Positions 46,635 to 55,247 of a DNA stretch of 64,000 nucleotides are shown one piece after another. The position numbers and the translations under genes were made by a program. Position 1 is the stretch's first letter, and every line of letters begins with the position of its first letter. The stretch covers positions 4,650,001 through 4,714,000 of the forward strand of contig NZ_CP106798.1 in assembly GCF_025642155.1 (NCBI RefSeq), given 5' to 3'. This DNA is from Streptomyces sp. HUAS 15-9 (GTDB lineage Bacteria > Actinomycetota > Actinomycetes > Streptomycetales > Streptomycetaceae). The notes beneath the pieces are model-generated. The model was not told where the DNA came from. It saw only the letters and a program-made list of their open reading frames with translations, and did not search any database.

Positions 46635-47426
46635 TCAGACGCCGGACGGGGCGGAGACGCCCTCCTCGTCCGGTACCAGGCCCAGCGCCGCGTCCCGGGC
46701 GAACTCCAGCTCGCGGCGCAGCAGCCGGAACCACATGAAGACCACGAAGCCCGCGAAGACGAACCACTCACCGGTGTAGCCGAGATTCTGGAACGCCTTC
46801 AGGTCCAGCCCGGTGTTGTCCGGGGCGGTCGCGGGCACGGCCTTCATCCCGGAGTCGCCCTTGTCGAGCGTGACCCACGCGTCGTACACCCGGTACGGCA
46901 CGAGGTTCACCAGTGACGCCGAGCTGATCGCCGCCGTCTGCCCGGACGGCAGCCCGCCCTGGGCGCTGACGCCGTTGTCCCCCGGCGTCTCGGACGCCTG
47001 CAGCGCACCTGTGACGGTGACCTCGCCGGCGGGTGGAGCGGGTGCTTTCGCCGAGTCGGCTTCGCCCGGCAGCCAGCCCCGCACCACCGGCAGCGCCTTG
47101 CCGGAGTCGGTGCGCAGCAGCGTCATCACATAGAAGCCGCTCCTGTTGTCCAGTTCCCGGCCGGGCACCAGGAACTGCTTGTCGTACCGGCCGGTGGCGG
47201 TGGCCCGCTTGCCCGACGTGCTCTTGTCGACGGGCAGCAGCTCGGCCAGCGGCCGGGCCGCCTCCGACCTGCCCGAGGAGGCCTGCTCGGTGGCGGCCCG
47301 GTGGTCCTGCACCCGCGCCTCGAACCGGCCCAGCTGCCACGACCCCATGAAGATGCAGAAGGGGATGGAGAGCAGCACGAAGACGTTGATGCCCCACCAG
47401 CGGGGTGTCAGCAGAAACCGGTACAC
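46635..47426 (-). CDS. SURF1 family cytochrome oxidase biogenesis protein
   Basis: A 263-residue membrane protein with two terminal membrane helices (about residues 10-30 and 220-240) flanking an outer domain, the SURF1 pattern. GSWQLGRFEAR after the first helix is the family's signature. It assists assembly of heme-copper oxidase. A GTG-start alternative is not needed; ATG at 47426 places the helix correctly. It is isolated from oxidase genes here. Confidence 0.87.
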   Translation of the reverse strand: MYRFLLTPRWWGINVFVLLSIPFCIFMGSWQLGRFEARVQDHRAATEQASSGRSEAARPLAELLPVDKSTSGKRATATGRYDKQFLVPGRELDNRSGFYVMTLLRTDSGKALPVVRGWLPGEADSAKAPAPPAGEVTVTGALQASETPGDNGVSAQGGLPSGQTAAISSASLVNLVPYRVYDAWVTLDKGDSGMKAVPATAPDNTGLDLKAFQNLGYTGEWFVFAGFVVFMWFRLLRRELEFARDAALGLVPDEEGVSAPSGV

Positions 47427-47486
47427 GCCGTCAACGGTACGGGGCGATCGCGCGGTGACGGGCCCGGGGGTCCCGGCGGCGCCGGA

Positions 47487-49292
47487 TCAGCCGACGGTCA
47501 CGGTGAACGGTCCGGCCAGGACCGAGTAGCCGTCGTTCGCGAGGTAGTACGCGTCGTATGTGCCGTTGCCCTTGAGCTTGCCGGTGGAGAAGGTCAGGGC
47601 ACCGCTGGCATCAGGGGCGTAGGACCAGGTCAGCGAGGACTGCTGGCCCGGTCTGACGCCTGCCGGGTAGAAGCCGACCCAGTTCTTCGCACTCACCTGG
47701 GACGGGGACGGCACTGAATAGCGAAGGGTGACGTTGCTGCCGCCCGTGACCGCGTTCAGGTCGCCGGTGAGGGTCGGGGCCGTGGCGGTGGACGGTGCGA
47801 ACGCGGCGTTCAGCGGGGTCGCGTAGGCGTCGTTGCCGGTGAGGGCGGGCAGGCCGAGGGCCGACTCGATGGTGCGGGCGATGCCGTAGTGGTCGTAGTG
47901 CGCCGGGCTGCTGGTGCCGGCCGGGACGGTGCCCTGCGATCCGACGACCGTGGTGACGATGTGGTTGTAGGCCTCGCTGTTGCTCTCGTCCCAGGTCAGG
48001 ACGAGCAGCGAGCGCTCCTGGGTCCAGGCGGGGGAGGCCAGCACCGGGGCGAGGGTCTGCTTCAGCCAGCCGTCCTGCGTCCTCAGGCTGGTGGGACTGC
48101 CGTTGCCGGAGGCCTCGCCGTCGTAGTAGTCGTCGGCGGCGATCCAGGAGAAGTCCGGGGTGGTCGCGGCCGACCGGAGGTCGGTGGTCAGCTGCGAGGT
48201 GTCGAACAGGTGTGCGGCGCAGCGGGAGGCGTTGCCGCTGATGTCGGTGTAGTTGATGAACGGCGCGTCGTCGGGCTCGTAGTAGCGGTCGAAGTTGTCG
48301 CTGGTGTTGCAGGGTGTGCCCATGCCCTGCTCGTAGGCCTTCCAGCTCTTGCTGGCCGCCTCGACGGTGTCGCCCAGGTTGCGCTGCGGGGAGTTGATGT
48401 TGGGCCAGTACGTGGCGCCCTTGGCGTAGGTGTCGCCGCCGGCGACGGCGAGGTAGTTCTCGTCGCTCGGGTGGTAGACGCCGTGGAAGTCGGTCAGCGT
48501 GGCGCCCTGGTTCATCAGGCTGTGCATGTACGGCGTGTCCGCCGGGTCGTTCGTGATCGCGGAGTAGTCGGTGTTCTCCATCATGATCATGAATACGTGG
48601 TCGTAGCCGGGCACGCGCGACGCGGGCGGGGTGACCGGGGCCGGCGCGGTGACCGGGGTGTTCAGGGTCAGCGAGAGGTTGTCCAGGTAGCCGGTCTCGT
48701 TGGACGTCGACAGGAACTGCACCTCGACCTGGATGGAGCGGGTCCCGGCCGGGACCGGGCCGGTGGTGCTGCGGGAGAGGAACTTTGTGGCCAGCCCCCG
48801 GTCGCTCGCGGAGACCGCCGGCAGCTTGGCGGTCGTACCGATCGGGTGGCCGCTCGCGTCCTGGAAGTGCAGGCCGACCGAGACATAGCCGCCGTAGACG
48901 GTCCAGCCGCCGAGCCAGCCCGAGAGGTCGTAGCTCACCTGGCCGCCGTCGATGGCCCCGGCCGCCGAGGCCACGTCCACGGTCTGCGTCATCGCGCCGT
49001 CGCCGAAGTTGCCGGGCCCGAAGAAGGCCTTGCCGGGCGCCTTGCCGTCGCCGGGCAGCCCGAAGGACCCGGCGGTGTGGCACATGACGTCCAGCCCGCC
49101 CGCCTCGGTGGTCCAGCCGGGTACGGTGGATGCCGCACCCCAGTCATTGGTGCAGTACCCGCCGCTCTCCGCGTCGCCGTTCACGATCAGATTGCCGCTG
49201 CCGCCCGCCGCCCGAGCGGGACCGGGAGCGCAGACGATCAATGCACCGAGGAGGGCGACCAGCCCGCCGAAGGATCTCCAGCGCAGTCTCAT
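47487..49292 (-). CDS. Secreted phosphoesterase-family protein (acid phosphatase-like)
   Basis: A 601-residue exported protein. A cleavable signal peptide (ending near ARAAG, residue 30) is followed by a beta-rich carbohydrate-binding-like domain (about 30-210), a phosphoesterase-family catalytic domain starting YDHVFMIMMENTDYS (about 228-500), and a C-terminal beta domain. The family includes acid phosphatases and phospholipase C; DESNSEAYNH and HYDHYGI hold likely metal ligands. Two 18-bp operator-like palindromes lie 96-138 bases upstream. Confidence 0.8.
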   Translation of the reverse strand: MRLRWRSFGGLVALLGALIVCAPGPARAAGGSGNLIVNGDAESGGYCTNDWGAASTVPGWTTEAGGLDVMCHTAGSFGLPGDGKAPGKAFFGPGNFGDGAMTQTVDVASAAGAIDGGQVSYDLSGWLGGWTVYGGYVSVGLHFQDASGHPIGTTAKLPAVSASDRGLATKFLSRSTTGPVPAGTRSIQVEVQFLSTSNETGYLDNLSLTLNTPVTAPAPVTPPASRVPGYDHVFMIMMENTDYSAITNDPADTPYMHSLMNQGATLTDFHGVYHPSDENYLAVAGGDTYAKGATYWPNINSPQRNLGDTVEAASKSWKAYEQGMGTPCNTSDNFDRYYEPDDAPFINYTDISGNASRCAAHLFDTSQLTTDLRSAATTPDFSWIAADDYYDGEASGNGSPTSLRTQDGWLKQTLAPVLASPAWTQERSLLVLTWDESNSEAYNHIVTTVVGSQGTVPAGTSSPAHYDHYGIARTIESALGLPALTGNDAYATPLNAAFAPSTATAPTLTGDLNAVTGGSNVTLRYSVPSPSQVSAKNWVGFYPAGVRPGQQSSLTWSYAPDASGALTFSTGKLKGNGTYDAYYLANDGYSVLAGPFTVTVG

Positions 49293-49387
49293 TCGTGTAC
49301 CTCGTCCCGTCGATGAGGGTGCCTAAGGGGTGACATGAACGGGACATAGGTACCGGCGGCCGCTGTCGGGCGGAAGAACCGTGACCA

Positions 49388-49430
49388 AACTTGTTCATAC
49401 AAGTTGCGGCCTAACTTATTCATACAAGTT
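49388..49430. promoter_or_regulatory. Twin 18-bp operator-like palindromes
   Basis: AACTTGTTCATACAAGTT (49388-49405) and AACTTATTCATACAAGTT (49413-49430) differ at one base and are spaced 25 bases centre to centre, in the AT-rich promoter region between the divergent phosphoesterase and S9 peptidase genes. The form resembles GntR/HutC-type sites; no such regulator gene is adjacent. Confidence 0.65.
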
Positions 49431-49509
49431 CTGTGGCCGGGGCTGAGCCGTCCGTGCCCGCTCCGGACTTCCCCCGTACGACTTGGTGCTGATCGGGTTA
49501 CATAGAGGC

Positions 49510-51300
49510 ATGAGCGACGCAGCAGCCATGCCCGAGTGGGAGAAGCGGTTCCGGGCACCGCGTGTCTCCCTGCCCGACTGGGCGGAGGACGCCCCCGACC
49601 GCTCCCTGTTCGTGTCCAACGCGACAGGGACGTACGAGCTGTACGCCTGGGACCGTGCGACAGGGGCGCAGCGGCAGGTGACGGACCGGCCGAACGGCAC
49701 CACGGACGGTCTGGTGTCGCCGGACGGTGCGTGGATCTGGTGGTTCGACGACAAGGACGGCGACGAGTTCGGCGTATGGCGCCGGCAGCGGTTCGCGGGC
49801 GGCGAGGACGAGCTCGCCACACCGGGCCTGAAGCCCTCCTACCCCGCGGGACTCGCCCTCGCCCCCGACGGCCGCACCGCGGTCGTCGGCCGTTCGACGG
49901 ACGAGGAGGGCACCACGATCCACGTCTCCCGCGACGGCGAGGTACCTGTCGAGCTCTACCGCCACCGCGAGTCCGCGTACGTCGGCGGCCTCTCCCACGA
50001 CGGCACACTGCTCGCGATCGAGCACACGGAGCACGGCGACGCGATGCACTCCGCGCTGCGCGTCCTGCGCCAGGACGGCACACAGGTCGCCGAACTCGAC
50101 GACACCAAGGGCGGCGCGGAGGAACTGGGCCTGGAGGTGCTGGGCTTCGCGCCGGTCGACGGCGACACCCGGCTGCTCATCGGACACCAGCGCCGCGGCC
50201 GCTGGGAGCCGCTGGTGTGGGACGTGGCGACGGGCGAGGAGACCGACCTGGCGCTGGACCTGCCGGGCGATGTGGGCGCGGAGTGGTATCCGGACGGCTC
50301 CTCCCTGCTGATCGCCCACGGCTTCGAGGCCCGCAGCGAACTGTTCCGCTACGACCTGGCCACGCGCGAGCTGACGAGCATCCCGACCCCGACCGGCTCG
50401 GTCTCCGGCGCGACGGCCCGCCCCGACGGCAGCGTGGAGTTCCTGTGGTCCTCGGCCGCCGAGCCGCCGGCGGTCCGCTCGACGACCGGCAAGGTGGTCC
50501 TGGACCCGCCCGGGATGAAGTGCCCCGGTTCGGTGCCGGTGGAGGACGTGTGGGTCGAGGGCCCCGGCGGCCGCATCCACGCGCTGATCCAGAAGCCCGC
50601 CGGGGCCACCCGCCCGCTGCCGACGGTCTTCGACCTGCACGGCGGCCCGACCTGGCACGACAGCGACTCCTTCGCCGCGGGCCCGGCCGCCTGGGTGGAC
50701 CACGGCTATGCGGTGGTGCGCATCAACTACCGCGGCTCGACGGGCTACGGCAGGGCCTGGACGGACGCGCTCCGACACCGGGTCGGCCTGATCGAGCTGG
50801 AGGACGTGGCGGCGGTCCGCGACTGGGCGGTGTCCTCGGGCCTGGCCGACCCCGGCCGGCTGATCCTCACGGGCGCCTCCTGGGGCGGCTACCTCACCCT
50901 CCTCGGGCTCGGCACCCAGCCGGACGCCTGGACCCTGGGCATCGCGGTCGTCCCGGTCGGGGACTACGTCACGGCGTACCACGACGAGATGGAGACCCTG
51001 AAGGCGATGGATCGCACCCTGCTCGGCGGCACCCCCGAGGAGGTCCCGGAGCGCTACGAGGCGTCCTCCCCCCTCACCTACGTCGACCAGGTCAAGGTCC
51101 CCGTCTACATCTCGGCCGGCGTCAACGATCCGCGCTGCCCCATCCGTCAGGTGGAGAACTACGTCGACCGCCTTGCGGCGCGGGGTGCCACCCATGAGGT
51201 GTACCGCTATGACGCGGGGCACGGGTCGCTGGTGGTGGAGGAGCGGATCAAGCAGGTGGGACTGGAGATCGACTTCGCGAGGCGGCACCTGATCGAGTAG
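49510..51300 (+). CDS. Prolyl oligopeptidase family (S9) serine peptidase
   Basis: A 596-residue cytoplasmic S9C-type enzyme: an N-terminal beta-propeller (about 30-340) and a C-terminal alpha/beta hydrolase domain with nucleophile in GASWGGY (about residue 462), Asp in GVNDPRCP and His in DAGHGSLV. It cleaves short peptides or acyl-peptides. The ATG at 49510 follows ATAGAGGC and fits the propeller start; a slightly longer in-frame start exists at 49483. It is divergent from the phosphoesterase gene and shares its operator region. Confidence 0.88.
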   Translation: MSDAAAMPEWEKRFRAPRVSLPDWAEDAPDRSLFVSNATGTYELYAWDRATGAQRQVTDRPNGTTDGLVSPDGAWIWWFDDKDGDEFGVWRRQRFAGGEDELATPGLKPSYPAGLALAPDGRTAVVGRSTDEEGTTIHVSRDGEVPVELYRHRESAYVGGLSHDGTLLAIEHTEHGDAMHSALRVLRQDGTQVAELDDTKGGAEELGLEVLGFAPVDGDTRLLIGHQRRGRWEPLVWDVATGEETDLALDLPGDVGAEWYPDGSSLLIAHGFEARSELFRYDLATRELTSIPTPTGSVSGATARPDGSVEFLWSSAAEPPAVRSTTGKVVLDPPGMKCPGSVPVEDVWVEGPGGRIHALIQKPAGATRPLPTVFDLHGGPTWHDSDSFAAGPAAWVDHGYAVVRINYRGSTGYGRAWTDALRHRVGLIELEDVAAVRDWAVSSGLADPGRLILTGASWGGYLTLLGLGTQPDAWTLGIAVVPVGDYVTAYHDEMETLKAMDRTLLGGTPEEVPERYEASSPLTYVDQVKVPVYISAGVNDPRCPIRQVENYVDRLAARGATHEVYRYDAGHGSLVVEERIKQVGLEIDFARRHLIE

Positions 51301-51321
51301 GCCGCGGGGTTGCTGTTCGGC

Positions 51322-53304
51322 CTATCGAGACGGGTTGGCGGGTGGGAAAACGGGGTCCAGGGGCGGAGCCCCTGGCGGGGTCGGGGGCGGAGCGCCAGGT
51401 CGGCCGAGCAGCTCCGCCAGCCCCCTCCGAGTGGCGGCAAGCACCACCCGCTCCCCGGCACGCAGCACATGGTCGGCCGACAGCGACTGCCGTCCCTCCA
51501 GCGTCAGCACCCGCCAGGCACCGGCCCGGAACGCCCCGGCCACCGTCCGCCCCTCCAACTGGGGGTGCCCCTCGACGTCCACCGCGGCGAAGAGCAGTAC
51601 CCGGCGCTCGACGGGGATCGCCCCCAGGATCTGCCGGCCGAGCATCGCCCCGGCGAAGGCGGGCGCGGCCAGATGCGTCACGCTCCGGCTCCGGGTCAGC
51701 GCGCGCGGATGCGCTGCCCGGAGGGTGCGGTACACGGCGGTCGCGAAGTCGTCGTCGTACAGGCGCAGGACCACCCGTAGATCCGGTCGCACGGACCGCC
51801 CGTACAGCACGGCCTCCAGATTCGTCGTGTCCGCGCTGGTCACGGCGAGCAGCGCATGCGCCCGATGGATCTTGGCGGCCTCCAGGACCCCCTCCTGGGT
51901 CACGTCCCCGAGCACCACCGGCACCCGCAGCCGCCGTGCGGTGGCAAGTCCGCGGGCCTCGGGGTCGGCCTCGACGCACACCACGGGGATGTGCAGCTCC
52001 CGCAGCCGCGTCAGCACCCGTGTGCCGATCTTGCCCAGCCCGAGCAGCACCACATGTCCGCCGAGGCCCCGCGGGGGCTTGCGCAGGGCGGACGCGGTCC
52101 GGAAGGTGCCGAGCGCCTCCAGCACCGCGGCCAGCAGCACCGGCAGCAGCAGTAACCCGACCAGCCCGGACAGGAGTTGCAGGATCTGCCGCCCGAGGGA
52201 CGCCCCGATGGCCGGGTCGTCGATGGCGAAGAGGTCCAGAAGCGTCAGATAGAAGGCCTGCAGCGGATGGATGCCCGTCACCAGCCACAGGGCCACGGCC
52301 AGCGCCATCACACACCCCACGAGCCCGGCCAGCGACCACCGCAGCCGCCGGGAGAACAGCGAGGCGAACGGCGGTACGACCCCGGCGCGCCCCGCGGACA
52401 ACGGCGGTCCGGCGGCGTACGACACCTGCTCCAGTACGACCGTCCCGCGCCCGTCGGCCTCCCGTACCTCCGCCTCGTCGGGCAGCAGCCGCGGTCCGCG
52501 CTCCCCGCTGCCCTCGGCGCCGTCCGCGCCGGCCGGATCGCTGCTGGTCGCCGACAGCAGCGCCAGTGTGCACAGCCCGGGGTCGGCGATCTGCCCGGGA
52601 CGGGCCGGCGGCCGTTCCACCGCGCGCAGCAGCAGCCCGTCCGTCTGTACGACCTTGGTGGTGCCGGCCACCGCGGTCGCCGCCAGCGCGGGCGCGGCGG
52701 TGTCGGCGTCGGACAGCACGGTCGTCGAGGCGTCGCTCCCCGGCTCGCCGCTCTCGCCGTTCCCGGCCGCCAACGCGGCGGACTGGTCGAGGAGTTCCTC
52801 AATGTGCTGGCCCAACCGCCGGTTGTAGAGCCTGAGGACGAGCCGCAGGCGTGGGTTGAGGCGGCGGGCGGTGAGGGCGGCGCGGATGTTCGTCTCGTCG
52901 TCGTCGTACACGAGCGCCAGCGCGGTGGCCCGCTCCACGCCGGCCTCGGCGAGCACGGCTTCGGTCGGCTCGGTGGCCTCCAACAGCCGCTCACCACGGG
53001 CGGTTTCACCGGTGCCGGTGCCGGTGCCGGTGCCGGTGCTGCCCGCGCCGCCGTTGCCGCTGGTCGCGGTGCGTCCCACGGCCGCGTTCACCACCCGGTC
53101 CAGCAGCGCTGCCGAGGCCGCCCGGGCCCGCCCGACGACCGGCGGCCGTGCCGTGCGCACGTTCGGCGGTACGACGAGCGTCACCTGCTCGCCGTACACT
53201 CCGCGCAGTTCGGCGGACAGCCGGTGCGCGAGCCCGTCGTCGCCGCACACCACCATCCGGGCCGGCGCACCACCATGGCCACCCTGATACGGAACGCTCC
53301 CCAC
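51322..53304 (-). CDS. Two-RCK membrane protein resembling a potassium channel, lacking the filter motif (TTA codon)
   Basis: About 660 residues: an N-terminal TrkA-N/RCK domain (MVVCGDDGLAHRL onward), a variable linker, two membrane helices with a re-entrant segment (about 360-440), and a second RCK domain with the dinucleotide motif LGLGKIGTRVL. Where potassium channels carry TxGYG, this protein reads LLDLFAIDDPA, so ion selectivity is unclear. One Leu of the second helix is TTA (52153-52155). The last 25 residues (GAPPPTPPGAPPLDPVFPP) are encoded by a hairpin repeat. Start is GTG 53304 or ATG 53256; upstream open sequence is an antisense reading of the permease genes. Confidence 0.75.
   Translation of the reverse strand: MGSVPYQGGHGGAPARMVVCGDDGLAHRLSAELRGVYGEQVTLVVPPNVRTARPPVVGRARAASAALLDRVVNAAVGRTATSGNGGAGSTGTGTGTGTGETARGERLLEATEPTEAVLAEAGVERATALALVYDDDETNIRAALTARRLNPRLRLVLRLYNRRLGQHIEELLDQSAALAAGNGESGEPGSDASTTVLSDADTAAPALAATAVAGTTKVVQTDGLLLRAVERPPARPGQIADPGLCTLALLSATSSDPAGADGAEGSGERGPRLLPDEAEVREADGRGTVVLEQVSYAAGPPLSAGRAGVVPPFASLFSRRLRWSLAGLVGCVMALAVALWLVTGIHPLQAFYLTLLDLFAIDDPAIGASLGRQILQLLSGLVGLLLLPVLLAAVLEALGTFRTASALRKPPRGLGGHVVLLGLGKIGTRVLTRLRELHIPVVCVEADPEARGLATARRLRVPVVLGDVTQEGVLEAAKIHRAHALLAVTSADTTNLEAVLYGRSVRPDLRVVLRLYDDDFATAVYRTLRAAHPRALTRSRSVTHLAAPAFAGAMLGRQILGAIPVERRVLLFAAVDVEGHPQLEGRTVAGAFRAGAWRVLTLEGRQSLSADHVLRAGERVVLAATRRGLAELLGRPGAPPPTPPGAPPLDPVFPPANPSR
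51357..51375. terminator. Hairpin repeat between convergent genes
   Basis: CCAGGGGC-GGA-GCCCCTGG lies inside the last codons of the RCK gene and 57 bases after the S9 peptidase stop, so it can end transcription from both sides. Confidence 0.65.
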
Positions 53305-53428
53305 AAGGGCAAAGAGTGCCCCAACGGGACGGATGGTTCCAGCAACGGGCTGAACGCGCGTGCCGGGACCGCCGTACCGAAGGGGAGGCAGAACAGCGAA
53401 GCGCCCGTACGCCGGAGGTACCCGACCC

Positions 53429-54481
53429 GTGGCCATCACCGAAGAAGCCCCGCTCGGGCCTGTCGCTCGCGACGCGGCGCCGCCCGGTACCGGGTCCGAC
53501 CAGCGGCCTGACCGTCGGCCGGACAAGGAGGGCTGGCACCTCAACTCCCCGCTCGCCCTGACGATGTTGATGCTGCTGGTGGTGGTGGCGCAGGGGCCGA
53601 TCCGCGGTGCGCTGTCCACGCCGGTGATGCAGAGCTGGATGACGGTGTTCGTCGCGGTGGTCGTCCAGGCCCTGCCGTTCCTGGCCCTCGGGGTGCTGTT
53701 GTCCGCCGCGATCGCCGTCTTCGTACCGCCGTCGTTCTTCGCCCGCGCCCTGCCCGCCAGGCCCGGCCTGGCCGTACCGGTCGCCGGGGTGGCGGGCGCG
53801 GTGCTGCCGGGCTGCGAGTGCGCGTCGGTGCCGGTGGCCGGGGCGCTGGTCCGCCGGGGTGTGACCCCCGCGGCGGCGATCGCGTTCCTCCTCTCCGCCC
53901 CGGCGATCAACCCGATCGTGCTGACGGCGACGGCCGTCGCCTTCCCCCGGAACCCGGAGATGGTGCTGGGCCGTTTCGTCGCCAGCCTGCTGGTCGCGTG
54001 CGTGATGGGCTGGCTGTGGCAGCGCCTCGGGCGCACCGACTGGCTGCGCCTGCCGTCGCACGCCTCGCACGAGGGGCAGAGCAGGGGCGAGGCGTTCTGG
54101 GGGTCCGTCCGGCACGACATGATGCACGCCGGCGGCTTTCTGGTGCTCGGCGCGATGGCCGCGGCGACGCTGAAGGCGATGGCCCCGGCCGACTGGCTGC
54201 GTACGGCCGCCGACAACCCGGTGTTCTCCGTCCTCGCCCTGGCCGTCCTGGCCGTGGTGCTGTCGATCTGCTCGGAGGCGGACGCGTTCGTGGCGGCGTC
54301 GCTGACCCAGTTCTCGCTGACGGCGAAGCTGGCGTTCCTGGTCGTCGGCCCGATGATCGACCTGAAGCTGTTCGCGATGCAGGCGGGTACCTTCGGCCGT
54401 GGCTTCGCCCTGCGGTTCGCCCCCGCCACCTTCGTCCTCGCCGTCGTGGGCGCGGTCGTGACCGGGGCGGTGCTGCTGTGA
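53429..54481 (+). CDS. YraQ/UPF0718-type permease
   Basis: A 350-residue membrane protein with eight or more helices. The family hallmark cysteines appear in LPGCECASVPVAG (about residue 130) and ICSEADAF (about 280), each within a membrane segment and suited to binding a metal or thiol-reactive ion. The GTG at 53429 follows GGAGG. Its stop overlaps the next gene (GTGA), whose product is its usual partner. It is divergent from the RCK protein gene, 124 bases away. Confidence 0.83.
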   Translation: MAITEEAPLGPVARDAAPPGTGSDQRPDRRPDKEGWHLNSPLALTMLMLLVVVAQGPIRGALSTPVMQSWMTVFVAVVVQALPFLALGVLLSAAIAVFVPPSFFARALPARPGLAVPVAGVAGAVLPGCECASVPVAGALVRRGVTPAAAIAFLLSAPAINPIVLTATAVAFPRNPEMVLGRFVASLLVACVMGWLWQRLGRTDWLRLPSHASHEGQSRGEAFWGSVRHDMMHAGGFLVLGAMAAATLKAMAPADWLRTAADNPVFSVLALAVLAVVLSICSEADAFVAASLTQFSLTAKLAFLVVGPMIDLKLFAMQAGTFGRGFALRFAPATFVLAVVGAVVTGAVLL

Positions 54482-55230
54482 ACCGCCAGGCACAGGCGGC
54501 GGTCCTGTTCCTGACCGGTGCGGCCCTGCTGCACGCGGGCTTCACCGACCTCTATCTGCGCTATGTCAAGGCGGGCCTGCGCCCGCTGTTGCTGGCGGCC
54601 GGCGTCGTACTGATCGTGACGGCGCTGGCGACGGCCTGGTACGAGTGGAAGAACGCGCGGCGGAGGAAGGGGGCCGGCGCCGATGGTGCCGCCGCCGGTG
54701 AAGAGGGCCACGGTCACGTTCACCGGGAGCCCCGTATCTCCTGGCTCCTCGTCCTCCCGCTCTTCGCCCTCATCCTGGTCGCGCCGCCGGCCCTGGGCTC
54801 GTACAGCGCGATGCGCACCGGTACGGCCCTGCAACAGCCGTACGGCTACATGAAGTTGCCGACGGGCGACCCCGTGCCGGTCAATCTGGTCGACTACGCG
54901 GGCCGCGCGGTCTACGACCACGGCCGTTCCCTGGGCGGCCGCAGCGTCCGGATCACCGGCTTCGTCGCCGTGGACCGCGCGGGCACGCCCTACCTCGTCC
55001 GCATGGCCCTCAACTGCTGTGCCGCGGACGCCCAGCCGGTGAAGATCGGCCTGACCGGGAAGATCCCGCCGGTCCTCCAGCCGGACGCCTGGCTGGAGGT
55101 GACGGGCACGTACACCACGAAGCAGACCCGGGACCCGGTCAACAACGGCCCGATCCCGTTCCTGCGGCTCACCGGGTCCAGGCCGGTGCCGACGCCGCAC
55201 GACCCGTACGACGAGACCTGGAACAACTGA
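54478..55230 (+). CDS. TIGR03943-type permease partner subunit
   Basis: A 250-residue protein with two pairs of N-terminal membrane helices separated by a His-rich cytoplasmic loop (EEGHGHVHREP) and an outer domain containing a conserved CC pair (ALNCCAADAQPVKIG). This matches the DUF1980/TIGR03943 family, which is nearly always coupled to YraQ-type permeases. The Cys-Cys and His features suggest metal handling. GTG start overlapping the upstream stop. Confidence 0.83.
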   Translation: MNRQAQAAVLFLTGAALLHAGFTDLYLRYVKAGLRPLLLAAGVVLIVTALATAWYEWKNARRRKGAGADGAAAGEEGHGHVHREPRISWLLVLPLFALILVAPPALGSYSAMRTGTALQQPYGYMKLPTGDPVPVNLVDYAGRAVYDHGRSLGGRSVRITGFVAVDRAGTPYLVRMALNCCAADAQPVKIGLTGKIPPVLQPDAWLEVTGTYTTKQTRDPVNNGPIPFLRLTGSRPVPTPHDPYDETWNN

Positions 55231-55247
55231 GTGGGTTGCTGCGGCGG

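Noticed and set aside
53305..55200. Upstream extension of the two-RCK reading frame on the minus strand
   Set aside because: It runs antisense through the two permease genes and its sequence is low complexity; RCK homology begins near 53256.
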